Below are positions 1 to 6,532 of a stretch of 7,879 bases of DNA, in pieces. This DNA comes from Desulfobacteraceae bacterium 4572_19 (GTDB taxonomy: Bacteria > Desulfobacterota > Desulfobacteria > Desulfobacterales > NBLS01). The stretch spans positions 1 to 7,879 of the forward strand of contig NBLS01000032.1 of NCBI GenBank assembly GCA_002084385.1, written 5' to 3'. Within the stretch, counting starts at the first letter, position 1, and every line of letters starts with the position of its first letter. The notes under the pieces are model-generated. The model made no database searches. It was given only the letters and a program-made list of their open reading frames with translations, and was not told where the DNA came from. A program made the translations under genes and the position numbers.

Positions 1-32
1 GGGTTTTTAGCAAGTTGCAGGAACAAGGTAAA

Positions 33-425
33 TCAATGATGATGACCGCATCCGCCTTCTTTTTTATTTTTTTTGGTCTGGCAGAAATCAAATATATGGA
101 AGAGCTTGAGTTCATCTTTTTCAAGAAGTTCCAGGTTTTTCAGAATGGTATTTCCCTGTGCCTGATACACTTTTATATTAGATGAGGTAAGACTTCTCTG
201 GGACCCGTCTCCCATGCATTGGGTAACAACCGCATCAACCTGGTCCTCTTTTTTGAACACTCCGGTTTTACACTTAGACCCTTCAGCTAAAAGTTTTCGG
301 TTGTCCTTGAGTTCAAGTCCTCGGGTTTTCATATCCACGATCAAAAAAGTTTTGGCAACACCAAAATGGTCATCAATGAAACTTTCCAACCCTTTATCCT
401 CTTTAACAGGAAAGGCTACTTTCAT
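33..425 (-). CDS. NifX/NifB-family iron-molybdenum cofactor-type protein (orphan)
   Basis: A 130-residue protein of the dinitrogenase iron-molybdenum cofactor domain family (NifX, NafY and the NifB C-terminal domain), a small ribonuclease-H-like fold that binds or carries metal clusters. Seen: the N-terminal strand MKVAFPV, the family turn D-D-H-F-G at residues 18-22, a following F-L-I-V-D strand, Cys52 in K-C-K-T-G, Cys70 in a C-M-G-D-G segment, the strand I-K-V-Y-Q-A-Q-G near 84-91, and a metal-ligand-like tail E-G-G-C-G-H-H-H at the C-terminus. The start at 425 is chosen because GGAGG lies 5 bases upstream. An in-frame ATG at 452 has no such site and would add residues foreign to the family. 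No nif structural genes are visible, so a role in nitrogenase is not implied. Stand-alone members are common in anaerobes and are often near Mrp/ApbC-type iron-sulfur carriers. The family is sure, the function is open. Confidence 0.9.
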   Translation of the reverse strand: MKVAFPVKEDKGLESFIDDHFGVAKTFLIVDMKTRGLELKDNRKLLAEGSKCKTGVFKKEDQVDAVVTQCMGDGSQRSLTSSNIKVYQAQGNTILKNLELLEKDELKLFHIFDFCQTKKNKKEGGCGHHH

Positions 426-469
426 TACTTCCTCCAAAAAAATGGTCATCACTACATCATTAAAAAATC

Positions 470-498
470 ATTATACAAAAAACTGTTTTAAATGATAA
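470..498 (-). promoter_or_regulatory. Probable sigma-70 promoter of the NifX-like gene
   Basis: Read on the minus strand, TTATCA (493-498) is followed after 17 bases by a perfect TATAAT (470-475). This puts the transcript start roughly 35-40 bases before the ATG at 425. The -35 matches 4 of 6 consensus bases and the -10 all 6. Confidence 0.55.
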
Positions 499-513
499 GG
501 CTTTTTTCCTGTG

Positions 514-541
514 TTGACAAGATGCTGCTTGAAATCATAAT
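514..541 (+). promoter_or_regulatory. Sigma-70-like promoter facing the gene remnant
   Basis: TTGACA (514-519, perfect) is followed after 16 bases by CATAAT (536-541, 5 of 6). It points right, away from the NifX-like gene, and lies only 15 bases from that gene's -35 box, so the two promoters are back to back. The only coding sequence it could now transcribe is the broken remnant at 548-840. It may be left over from the intact gene, or the fortuitous product of the junction. Confidence 0.5.
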
Positions 542-547
542 TTGTGA

Positions 548-757
548 TATACTTCCTTTTTAAGTGACAACGCAGGTAAACGGGATGATCATCTCCCTGT
601 TGGAAAAGGATCCATCAATTTTGTCCGATTGGCAAAAATACTTAAAGAAATCAGATACAATGATACGGTAACCCTTGAAATTTTCTCTGAAGACCCCAAT
701 GATCTGATTGAGAGCCGGAAAGCATTTGATTTGATATGGAAAAGGAAGCAGGAATGA
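548..757 (+). pseudogene. C-terminal remnant of a TIM-barrel sugar isomerase / endonuclease-IV-like gene
   Basis: The reading frame ending in TGA at 755-757 encodes about 64 residues matching the C-terminal end of the xylose-isomerase-like TIM-barrel (AP_endonuc_2) family. The metal-site-like turn S-D-N-A-G-K-R-D-D-H-L-P-V-G-K-G-S-I is followed by a helix, the strand T-V-T-L-E-I-F and a final helix R-K-A-F-D-L-I-W-K-R. In intact members (sugar phosphate isomerases, and the related cobamide phosphodiesterase CbiR) this is the last quarter of a roughly 250-280-residue protein. Here the frame is closed by a TGA at 545-547 and has no start codon before the homology begins at about 566, so some 200 residues are missing. 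I read it as a deletion remnant. Which family member it came from cannot be told from this piece. Confidence 0.7.
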
Positions 758-840
758 ATATCGGTTCAATCTATACACGGGACAGGGTTTTGGTTGCAAG
801 TGTGGCTCAGGAAGGATTATTACGACCCCTGAAAAAATAA
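754..840 (+). pseudogene. 28-codon stub of a lost downstream gene (possibly CBS-domain)
   Basis: An ATG at 754 overlaps the TGA of the preceding remnant as ATGA, the classic arrangement of translationally coupled genes, and AGGAAGCAGGA just upstream can serve as ribosome binding site. The frame ends at TAA 838-840. It begins M-N-I-G-S-I-Y-T-R-D, which resembles the N-terminus of small CBS-domain proteins, but it stops before even half a CBS domain is made. It ends only 7 bases from the stop of the converging membrane gene. Either the downstream gene was truncated or this is a small peptide. The family guess is weak. Confidence 0.4.
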
Positions 841-847
841 ATCTGTA

Positions 848-1821
848 TCAAGTTTTTTGAAAGACCTTCCCTTTGAATTTTTTTTCTGCTTCGCGTCCAA
901 ACTGAGAATCTGTTATTATTCTAAGCAAATAAACAATGAGCCATAAAGTAAATACTGGTAAAAAAATGGTATTAATAATGAACACAATTATTAAAGAGAT
1001 AAAGTTGTCAAACAAGTCCGGGATTTTTGTTTTTAACCAATCTTTAAATTCCATCAGTTTTGAACTCATATCACCAACCACACTAAATGCATTTTGAGTT
1101 TTAGCAAAATTGCTTTTTATTTTATTCCAGGTTCCATTTTTTTGTTGATGTTGCTCTCCTTCAGAATCTACTGTTGATAACTCCTCTACCGGGGCTTTCT
1201 CTTTTATCTCTTCAACTCTTATCTGTATATGATTTATCGATTGGTCATATTTGTTTTTTAAATGGTAATCATATATCCAATTGTTAACGGCCACTTCTGC
1301 CGGGATAATAAAACGTAAAATAACAGCTAATAAGACAAATTGCTTGCCTATGCTTAATAAATTTATCTTAAAATATTTATTCGTCCACAGGCCTGTTAAC
1401 CACATAATCAATCCAGGTAATAGTATAAAATTAACAATTGAGTCCGGTATAAATCTTATAAGAAATTCCTGAATCCCAATTGATGCCATTGCTGCGAGTA
1501 AAATCCATGAGAACCTTTCCACAAGATCATTTAATGGATCTAAAAATTCGAAAGGGTTCAAAGTGATGGTACCAATACCTGAAGAAAGGAAACAGCTGCA
1601 TTGGTAGCTCGGCACAGACCATATGCTATAGTAGCCCTGAGTAATGTTTGGTCAAGATATTTTATGCACTTTTCATCAATTCTTGTTAAGCTGTGACTAT
1701 CAAAGCTGATAGTGCGCATGGGTTGAATTAAAACACAACAAATTATTAGAACGATTAAAACAGATTTGATTATTGAAGGCAGATAAGGAGCAAATTGGTT
1801 TTTGAAAAATACAAACTGCAT
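848..1821 (-). pseudogene. Multi-pass membrane protein of unknown function, frameshifted
   Basis: Two overlapping minus-strand frames together encode one membrane protein of about 324 residues. The first frame runs from ATG 1821 to TGA 1558-1560 and the second ends at TGA 848-850. Continuity is lost near 1585: the first frame reads A-A-V-S-F there, and the sensible continuation S-S-G-I-G-T-I-T-L-N-P-F is in the -1 frame, as if one T of a short T run had been lost. The second frame's only nearby start is a GTG at 1615 without a ribosome binding site, so it is not a separate gene. Seen: an N-terminal hydrophobic segment (about 16-33), hydrophobic segments in F-S-W-I-L-L-A-A-M, F-I-L-L-P-G-L-I-M-W-L and F-V-L-L-A-V-I-L-R-F, a charged loop of about 100 residues, then a long C-terminal membrane segment and a basic tail. 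It lies 43 bases downstream of the coiled-coil gene. A GAGG lies 16 bases before its ATG, which is far. Family unknown to me. It could be a real mutation or an assembly error. Confidence 0.65.
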
Positions 1822-1864
1822 TTTATTTATAGATTTTCCTCAAATAATCATTTCAAAGTATAAA

Positions 1865-2983
1865 TCAACTATTCTTGTCACTTTCTGCTGCTCTAACAGT
1901 TATATTCCGGGGACGCTCTGTAGCCCCCGAAACGGCTTTGCTGGCAATCTCCTGGACCTGTTTATATGCTTTTTCCTGCTGATTGTTGAGTTTTTCTATT
2001 TGTTTTGCCTGGTCTTTGCTTAGTGATTCCAAAGCAGTAATTTGAGCTCTTAGAACATTTTTTTCTCCTTCGAAACCTTTGACCAGAAGAGCTTCTTTCT
2101 GGTTGAAGCGGTCTGTAATATTCTTTTGGGTTTCTTTTATAGACGAAGTTACTTTTTTTTCGAGTTCTTCAGGGAAAAAATTAACTTGTTCCTGCAATTG
2201 TTCCATTTTTTGTTCTCGTTCTGCCACACGTTTTTCTCTTTCATTCAGATCAATGGTCTTTGATTGCTGGAATTTTTCAAAATGCTCTTCCTTTTGTTTT
2301 ATCTCCTTATCAAGAATATTCATCTCATCTGAGAATTTATTTTTTTCAATTTCTTGAGTTCTTTTCATCTGATATTCGTATTCTTCATTTTCACGAATTC
2401 TTTGGTTTTTAGCTTTAGTCTTTTCCTCAGTCAATGCCTCCAGGTATTCTTTTTTTTCTTTTTCCCAGTTTGCTTTAGTTTCTGATATATGGGTTTCAAG
2501 TTTTTCACGGGTTGTTAACAGGTTGTTTTCCTGTTTGGTACGTTTTTCACTAAGTTCACTGGTGAGGTCTTCGCGGTTTTGTGCCATTTCAGCTTCAAAT
2601 TTTTCTTTTGCATAGTTTTGTGCTTCTATTATTGCTACTAAATTGGCAGCCTCTTTTTCAATCCCATAAATTTCATTAAGTTCTTCCTGTTTTAACTTAA
2701 TTGCCTGGTTAAGATTTTCATATTTTTCAGCTTCAGCCTCAATTTTATCAGTAAGTGCTGTAAGTTCCTTGTTTATTGAAGTTTTGAGGTTATGTATCTG
2801 GGTGCTTAGATCTGAGGAAGCCGTCTGCTCAGCTGTCTGTAAAGTTTCAATGTTTTTTGTTTTTTCCTTGATTTTCTCGGGATCTAATTTCGTCTTTTCC
2901 TTTTCCATGATTTGCTGCTGTAGGTTATTGATGATTTCCAGCATTTCTTTTTTAGTGTTTTTCATAGAAACTTCTTCAACCAT
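1865..2983 (-). CDS. Long coiled-coil protein of unknown function
   Basis: A 372-residue, very charged protein (rich in E, K, Q) with no signal peptide or membrane segment, presumably cytoplasmic. Heptad-like coiled coil covers roughly residues 8-345. It is interrupted near 103-122 by a less charged stretch containing N-E-I-Y-G-I-E-K-E-A-A-N-L-V-A-I-I-E-A-Q, and near 269-277 by V-N-F-F-P-E-E-L-E. The end, around Q-V-Q-E-I-A-S-K-A-V-S-G-A (342-354), then a short polar tail, looks like a conserved signature. I recall similar C-termini in hypothetical coiled-coil proteins of other bacteria, but cannot name the family. The start at 2983 is preferred because AAGGAG lies 7 bases upstream. An in-frame ATG at 3040, with GGTG 4 bases upstream, would add 19 residues starting M-I-C-P-S-C-N-N-K-M. 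The gene leads a two-gene unit with the membrane protein, so a scaffold or tether at the membrane is plausible but is only inference. Confidence 0.85.
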   Translation of the reverse strand: MVEEVSMKNTKKEMLEIINNLQQQIMEKEKTKLDPEKIKEKTKNIETLQTAEQTASSDLSTQIHNLKTSINKELTALTDKIEAEAEKYENLNQAIKLKQEELNEIYGIEKEAANLVAIIEAQNYAKEKFEAEMAQNREDLTSELSEKRTKQENNLLTTREKLETHISETKANWEKEKKEYLEALTEEKTKAKNQRIRENEEYEYQMKRTQEIEKNKFSDEMNILDKEIKQKEEHFEKFQQSKTIDLNEREKRVAEREQKMEQLQEQVNFFPEELEKKVTSSIKETQKNITDRFNQKEALLVKGFEGEKNVLRAQITALESLSKDQAKQIEKLNNQQEKAYKQVQEIASKAVSGATERPRNITVRAAESDKNS

Positions 2984-2990
2984 TTTAAAG

Positions 2991-2996
2991 CTCCTT
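2991..2996 (-). promoter_or_regulatory. Ribosome binding site deciding the coiled-coil start
   Basis: On the minus strand AAGGAG sits 7 bases before the ATG at 2983, a better site than the GGTG before the upstream in-frame ATG at 3040. This favours the shorter 372-residue protein, although both starts could be used. Confidence 0.6.
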
Positions 2997-3076
2997 CTCA
3001 TTTTTTCAATCATTTTGTTATTGCATGAAGGACAGATCATGTTTCACCAAATCGTGACTGTCATTTATCAAAATTA

Positions 3077-3106
3077 TTGAAAAAGAACAACGATATATTC
3101 TATACA
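3077..3106 (+). promoter_or_regulatory. Possible promoter for the U32-family gene
   Basis: TTGAAA (3077-3082) and TATACA (3101-3106) are separated by 18 bases in the 170-base gap between the divergent coiled-coil and U32 genes. Both boxes are imperfect, and a leader of about 100 bases would result. Within that leader the half-sites TTAACC (3143-3148) and GGTTAA (3163-3168) form an inverted repeat around 14 bases, which could be an operator or chance. Confidence 0.3.
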
Positions 3107-3210
3107 GAAAGACAAAACTGTTTGATTGAAATTATAAAGGTGTTAACCTGATCATGTAAAACGGTTAAGGCTTGAAGTTGTGTTCTCTGTTCTGGATAAA
3201 CGATTAACAG

Positions 3211-5475
3211 ATGATGAAAAACCAAAAAAGAAAAATTGAATTGCTGGCACCGGGTGGAGATATTGAGTCTATAAAAGCGGCAATTATCGCAGGGACAGAT
3301 GCTGTATACTGTGGTTTGAATCAATTTAATGCAAGGAACCGTGCCACAAACATAGAGTTTGAAAATTTAAATGGGATTATACATCTTGGGCATACGCATA
3401 ACTGCAAAGTGTATCTAACCCTCAATATACTGATAGTGGGAAGTGAAATCCCCTTTCTTATACGCCTGTTGAATAAGCTGATTAACACTAACATCGATGG
3501 GGTAATTGTTCAGGATTTAGGATTGTTTTATCTATTATCAAGATATTTTAAAAATCTTAGAATACATGCCTCTACTCAGCTTAATACCCATAATGAAGGT
3601 CAGGTAAGTTTTTTAAATAAACTGACCGCCACCCGGGTCAACCTGTCAAGAGAGTTAAATATTAATGAGATAAAGGCATTGGCTTTAACCGGGCATAAAA
3701 ATAATATGTCAACCGAGGTCTTTATCCATGGTTCCTATTGTATCTCTTTTTCAGGGATTTGTTACATGAGTTCTGTTCTTGGAGGGAACTCCGGAAATCG
3801 CGGCAGGTGCAGCCAACCCTGTAGAGACAGGTATTTGCCTACCTTGGAAAATAAAAATTTCCCCCTTAATCTTAAAGACAATTCAGCCTATTTTGATCTA
3901 AAAGAATTATATGATGCAAAAGTTGACTCAATAAAGATTGAAGGAAGAATGAAGCGGCTTGATTACGTTTATACAGTGGTAAAATGCTGGAAAAAACAAC
4001 TCCAAAGTTTTTATGATCAAAACAGACTGAATACTGACAACTATGATCTTTATAAAGTCTTTAACCGGGACTTTTCAAATGCCTATTTAAAGGGAAATAT
4101 TAATAAAGACATGTTTATTGATAATCCCCGGGATAATTCAATTAAACATCTTTCTGACATTAATACCTATGCTACGAATAAAAAAATGGAACAAGACAAG
4201 CAGGCACTTTATGAAGAAAAAAAAGAAATTACAGCAAATGTAAACCATAAAATCAAACAATTAAGTATCGCCAGAATCCCCTTAACAATCAGTATTTCAG
4301 GTAAAACTGGTACGCCTTTAAACGTATTGGTAAAAACATCGGACACTTCATTTGCTATGCTTTCCAAAACCAATCTTGCCCCCAAAAAAAAGAACAGTAT
4401 TGCCAGGTGCCTCACTTACGATGTTTTATTAGAAAGACTTAAAGCCGTAAATGATACGGAATACACCATTGAGCATTTAGAATTAGAACATCTTGAAAAA
4501 GATCTCTTTATCCCCTTTAATGAGATCACTTCAATAAAAAAGAAACTTTTATTCATCTTAAATGATTCAAAAGAGATGATTGACCCCATTGATGTTCCCT
4601 TTTTAAATAAAAATACACTTAAAAAGCCCCCCAGGCTATCTGCATTAATCTCTTCTCAAAAGGATGTGGGTTTATGTAATGAAACTTGTGCCGAGATTTT
4701 TTTTCAACTTCCCAATTGTTTTAAAAATGAATCTTTAAACCTGTTAGATTTTTTCTTAAAAAATAAAAAATTAATTCCCTGGTTCCCCTCTGTTTTGATA
4801 GGAGAAAACTATACGGCTGCCGTAGAATTTCTTGAAAAGGTACAGCCAAAACTTATTGTAACCAATAATACCGGAATAGCTTATGAAGCTTATCAAAAGG
4901 CAATCCCCTGGATTGCAGGACCCTATCTTAATATTGTTAATTCCTTTAGCCTTTTATGCTTAAAAGAAAATTTTAACAGCTGTGGCTCATTTATTTCTAA
5001 TGAAATCAGTAAAAATCAGATAAAAAGTATTATTAAGCCTGAGAATTTCAAACTGTACTATAGTATCTACCACCCTGTTTTACTGATGACCAGCAGACAA
5101 TGTTTACTTCATCAGGTTGTTGGATGTGAAAAAAATACAATGGATGAGGAGTGTATTCAAAAATGTGAAAAATATTCATCCATTACAAATTTAAAAAATC
5201 AGCCGCTTTTAATAAAAAAAACAAAGGGGAATTACCATAGTATCTATAATAATATCAATTTTTTGAATACAGATATTGTTAAAGAGATCCCCAATATTTT
5301 TTCCAATTTTTTCATTGATTTAAGGGATATAAAAACCAAAACTAAAATAAAAATGGATAAAACAGGCATAATAAGGCTTTTTGAAAACCTTATTAATGAA
5401 AACCTTGATTCAAAAAAGGAGCTCAAACAAGTTATTCATCCCTCAATCAACACTCAATACAAAAAAGGGATTTAA
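3211..5475 (+). CDS. rlhA: U32-family protein, RlhA-type 23S rRNA C2501 hydroxylation enzyme
   Basis: 754 residues. The U32 catalytic-type domain fills about 8-330. L-L-A-P-G-G near 11-16 starts the barrel. The family signature runs E169-x-F-x-x-G-S-Y-C177-x4-G-I-C184-Y-M-S, with Tyr at 176 where an aliphatic residue is usual. S-G-N-R-G-R-C200-S-Q-P-C204 follows, then I-K-I-E-G-R-M near 241-247. Cys177, 184, 200 and 204 are the four ligands known in U32 proteins to hold an iron-sulfur cluster. The C-terminal half matches the DUF3656 extension of RlhA (YdcP). It carries a second set of cysteines at 631, 639, 648 and 652. In Escherichia coli RlhA makes 5-hydroxycytidine at 23S rRNA position 2501 and needs iron and prephenate synthesis. 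E. coli RlhA is about 650 residues, so this one is about 100 longer. The extended architecture separates it from the shorter TrhP (YegQ). The old peptidase label is probably misleading here. The start is ATG 3211 or the adjacent ATG 3214, and neither has a strong ribosome binding site. Confidence 0.85.
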   Translation: MMKNQKRKIELLAPGGDIESIKAAIIAGTDAVYCGLNQFNARNRATNIEFENLNGIIHLGHTHNCKVYLTLNILIVGSEIPFLIRLLNKLINTNIDGVIVQDLGLFYLLSRYFKNLRIHASTQLNTHNEGQVSFLNKLTATRVNLSRELNINEIKALALTGHKNNMSTEVFIHGSYCISFSGICYMSSVLGGNSGNRGRCSQPCRDRYLPTLENKNFPLNLKDNSAYFDLKELYDAKVDSIKIEGRMKRLDYVYTVVKCWKKQLQSFYDQNRLNTDNYDLYKVFNRDFSNAYLKGNINKDMFIDNPRDNSIKHLSDINTYATNKKMEQDKQALYEEKKEITANVNHKIKQLSIARIPLTISISGKTGTPLNVLVKTSDTSFAMLSKTNLAPKKKNSIARCLTYDVLLERLKAVNDTEYTIEHLELEHLEKDLFIPFNEITSIKKKLLFILNDSKEMIDPIDVPFLNKNTLKKPPRLSALISSQKDVGLCNETCAEIFFQLPNCFKNESLNLLDFFLKNKKLIPWFPSVLIGENYTAAVEFLEKVQPKLIVTNNTGIAYEAYQKAIPWIAGPYLNIVNSFSLLCLKENFNSCGSFISNEISKNQIKSIIKPENFKLYYSIYHPVLLMTSRQCLLHQVVGCEKNTMDEECIQKCEKYSSITNLKNQPLLIKKTKGNYHSIYNNINFLNTDIVKEIPNIFSNFFIDLRDIKTKTKIKMDKTGIIRLFENLINENLDSKKELKQVIHPSINTQYKKGI

Positions 5476-5496
5476 CAAAAACAAACAATTATTCAT

Positions 5497-5949
5497 TTAA
5501 TCGAGGGAGCCTGCTAATTTTTTAATTCTATCAGAGATATCCCGAACAGTCATTTTTCTATTATCTATCCACCATTTTGCTTCTGTTTTTTTCTGCCACT
5601 CTTGTAAAAATAAATTAAATGCCAGATCTGATATTTCTTTTTCTTTGTCACTTTTAAATACAAGATTTTTTTTCAAAAAGCTTACTTTGTTGATCAGTTC
5701 AGCCCTGATTTTTTCTGCCCATGAAACTCTTTTTGGGGTACCAGTGAGTGCGGGAAAGCCTATTTTGGCATGAGATTTTGTCAATTTGGATGTCTGTTTT
5801 TCAAAATACTCGGTTTTGCATGTTTCGCAATACCAGTCTTTTTTATCCACAAGCCATAAATTTTTGTCATGGCTTTCAAAAAGCTGAGTTTTAAATTTTT
5901 TATAGCAGGTCTTACACCTGACTTCATAATCATAAATTTCTTTTGTCAT
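5497..5949 (-). CDS. Zinc-ribbon protein of unknown function
   Basis: 150 residues, no membrane segment or signal peptide. The N-terminal part holds two CxxC pairs, Cys12/Cys15 and Cys41/Cys44, spaced like a zinc ribbon. A central segment F-P-A-L-T-G-T-P-K-R-V-S-W-A-E-K-I-R (65-82) and a C-terminal W-W-I-D-N-R look like conserved motifs. I recall similar G-x-x-K-x-x-x-W-A-E-x-I-R and W-I-D-N-R elements in small hypothetical proteins of bacteria and phages, but no function comes with them. The lysine-rich composition with a zinc ribbon fits nucleic-acid or protein binding, which is inference. The start at 5949 has GAGG 10 bases upstream. The stop lies 21 bases from that of the converging U32 gene, and the gene diverges from the YaiI-RNase H operon across 125 bases, so it is probably monocistronic. 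Confidence 0.85.
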   Translation of the reverse strand: MTKEIYDYEVRCKTCYKKFKTQLFESHDKNLWLVDKKDWYCETCKTEYFEKQTSKLTKSHAKIGFPALTGTPKRVSWAEKIRAELINKVSFLKKNLVFKSDKEKEISDLAFNLFLQEWQKKTEAKWWIDNRKMTVRDISDRIKKLAGSLD

Positions 5950-5989
5950 TATAATTTGGCCTCAAATTCTAATATTGGTTTTTAAAGGG

Positions 5990-6019
5990 TTGGTCTCCTG
6001 ATTCAAAAAGAGTTATACT
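5990..6019 (+). promoter_or_regulatory. Possible promoter of the YaiI-RNase HI operon
   Basis: TTGGTC (5990-5995) and TATACT (6014-6019, 5 of 6) are 18 bases apart, giving a leader of about 50 bases. The -35 is weak (3-4 of 6). The same AT-rich tract could hold the minus-strand promoter of the zinc-ribbon gene (TTGTAC, 18 bases, TAGTAT), so the two genes may share this 125-base divergent control region. Confidence 0.4.
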
Positions 6020-6074
6020 ACATAAAAATTAGGAATTTGTACAATAAGCTATCAACTTACCCAAAGGAGTATAA

Positions 6075-6527
6075 ATGAAAATATGGGTAGATGCAGATGC
6101 ATGCCCTGTGGTAATTAAAAATATTTTATATAAAGCAGCCCAGCGTACAAGGCTGCAAATAACACTTGTTGCAAATCAACCCATACGCATCCCACGTTTA
6201 AAGTGGATCAAGCTATTGCAGGTCGCACCTGGCTTTGACGTTGCTGACAATGAGATTGTGAAAAGACTTGAACCGGAAGACCTTGTCATTACAAGCGATA
6301 TCCCTTTGGCAGCTCAGGTGTTAGAAAAGGGAGGCCATGCGCTCAGCCCTCGTGGTGAATTGTATTCTCCAGACAATATCAGAGAACGTCTGAACATTAG
6401 AGATTTCAAGGACACCTTGCGGGCAAGCGGCATCGATACCGGTGGCCCGCCGGCATTAAACCAAAAGCATCGAAATGCTTTTGCAGGTCATCTGGACAAA
6501 CTAATATCCAAGCATAAAAGAACCTAA
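6075..6527 (+). CDS. yaiI: YaiI/YqxD family (DUF188, UPF0178) PIN-like protein
   Basis: 150 residues, essentially the full length of Escherichia coli YaiI (about 152). Family hallmarks are all present: the opening [10 protein letters not shown] (3-12), [10 protein letters not shown] in the middle, [11 protein letters not shown] near 69-79, S-P-R-G-E-L-Y-S, and the C-terminal [14 protein letters not shown]. The conserved aspartates fit the PIN-like nuclease fold assigned to this family, but no substrate or reaction is established to my knowledge. The start is secure: AAGGAG lies 5 bases before the ATG. It is the first gene of an operon with RNase HI, which begins 5 bases after its stop. That pairing hints at RNA or RNA-DNA hybrid processing, as inference only. 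Confidence 0.93.
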   Translation: MKIWVDADACPVVIKNILYKAAQRTRLQITLVANQPIRIPRLKWIKLLQVAPGFDVADNEIVKRLEPEDLVITSDIPLAAQVLEKGGHALSPRGELYSPDNIRERLNIRDFKDTLRASGIDTGGPPALNQKHRNAFAGHLDKLISKHKRT

Positions 6528-6532
6528 TCTCA

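Noticed and set aside
425..452. Upstream in-frame start for the NifX-like gene at 452
   Set aside because: The GGAGG site lies inside that extension and is perfectly spaced for the ATG at 425. Family members begin at the MKVAFP strand.
214..495. 93-residue plus-strand open frame over the NifX-like gene
   Set aside because: It is a shadow of the clearly recognisable minus-strand gene, with serine-rich antisense composition.
560..799. 79-residue minus-strand open frame
   Set aside because: The opposite strand carries recognisable TIM-barrel homology with proper codon sense, so this is its shadow.
807..832. Inverted repeat TCAGG...CCTGA near the convergent stops as a terminator
   Set aside because: The stem is only 5 pairs with a 15-base loop. 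The T run on the minus strand precedes the stem, and the plus strand is followed by A, so neither orientation works as an intrinsic terminator.
1580..1595. Programmed -1 frameshifting as the explanation for the split membrane gene
   Set aside because: In the zero frame the tract reads TCC TTT CTT, which is not an X-XXY-YYZ slippery heptamer, and re-pairing after a -1 slip would be poor. Simple loss of a T is more economical.
2079..3080. Plus-strand open frames rich in Phe, Ser and Cys opposite the coiled-coil gene
   Set aside because: They are the antisense image of Glu/Lys-rich coiled-coil codons and have no start signals.
3143..3168. TTAACC / GGTTAA inverted repeat as an operator upstream of the U32 gene
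   Set aside because: Six-base half-sites 14 bases apart are expected by chance in AT-rich DNA, and they match no regulator site I know. Noted only inside the promoter entry.
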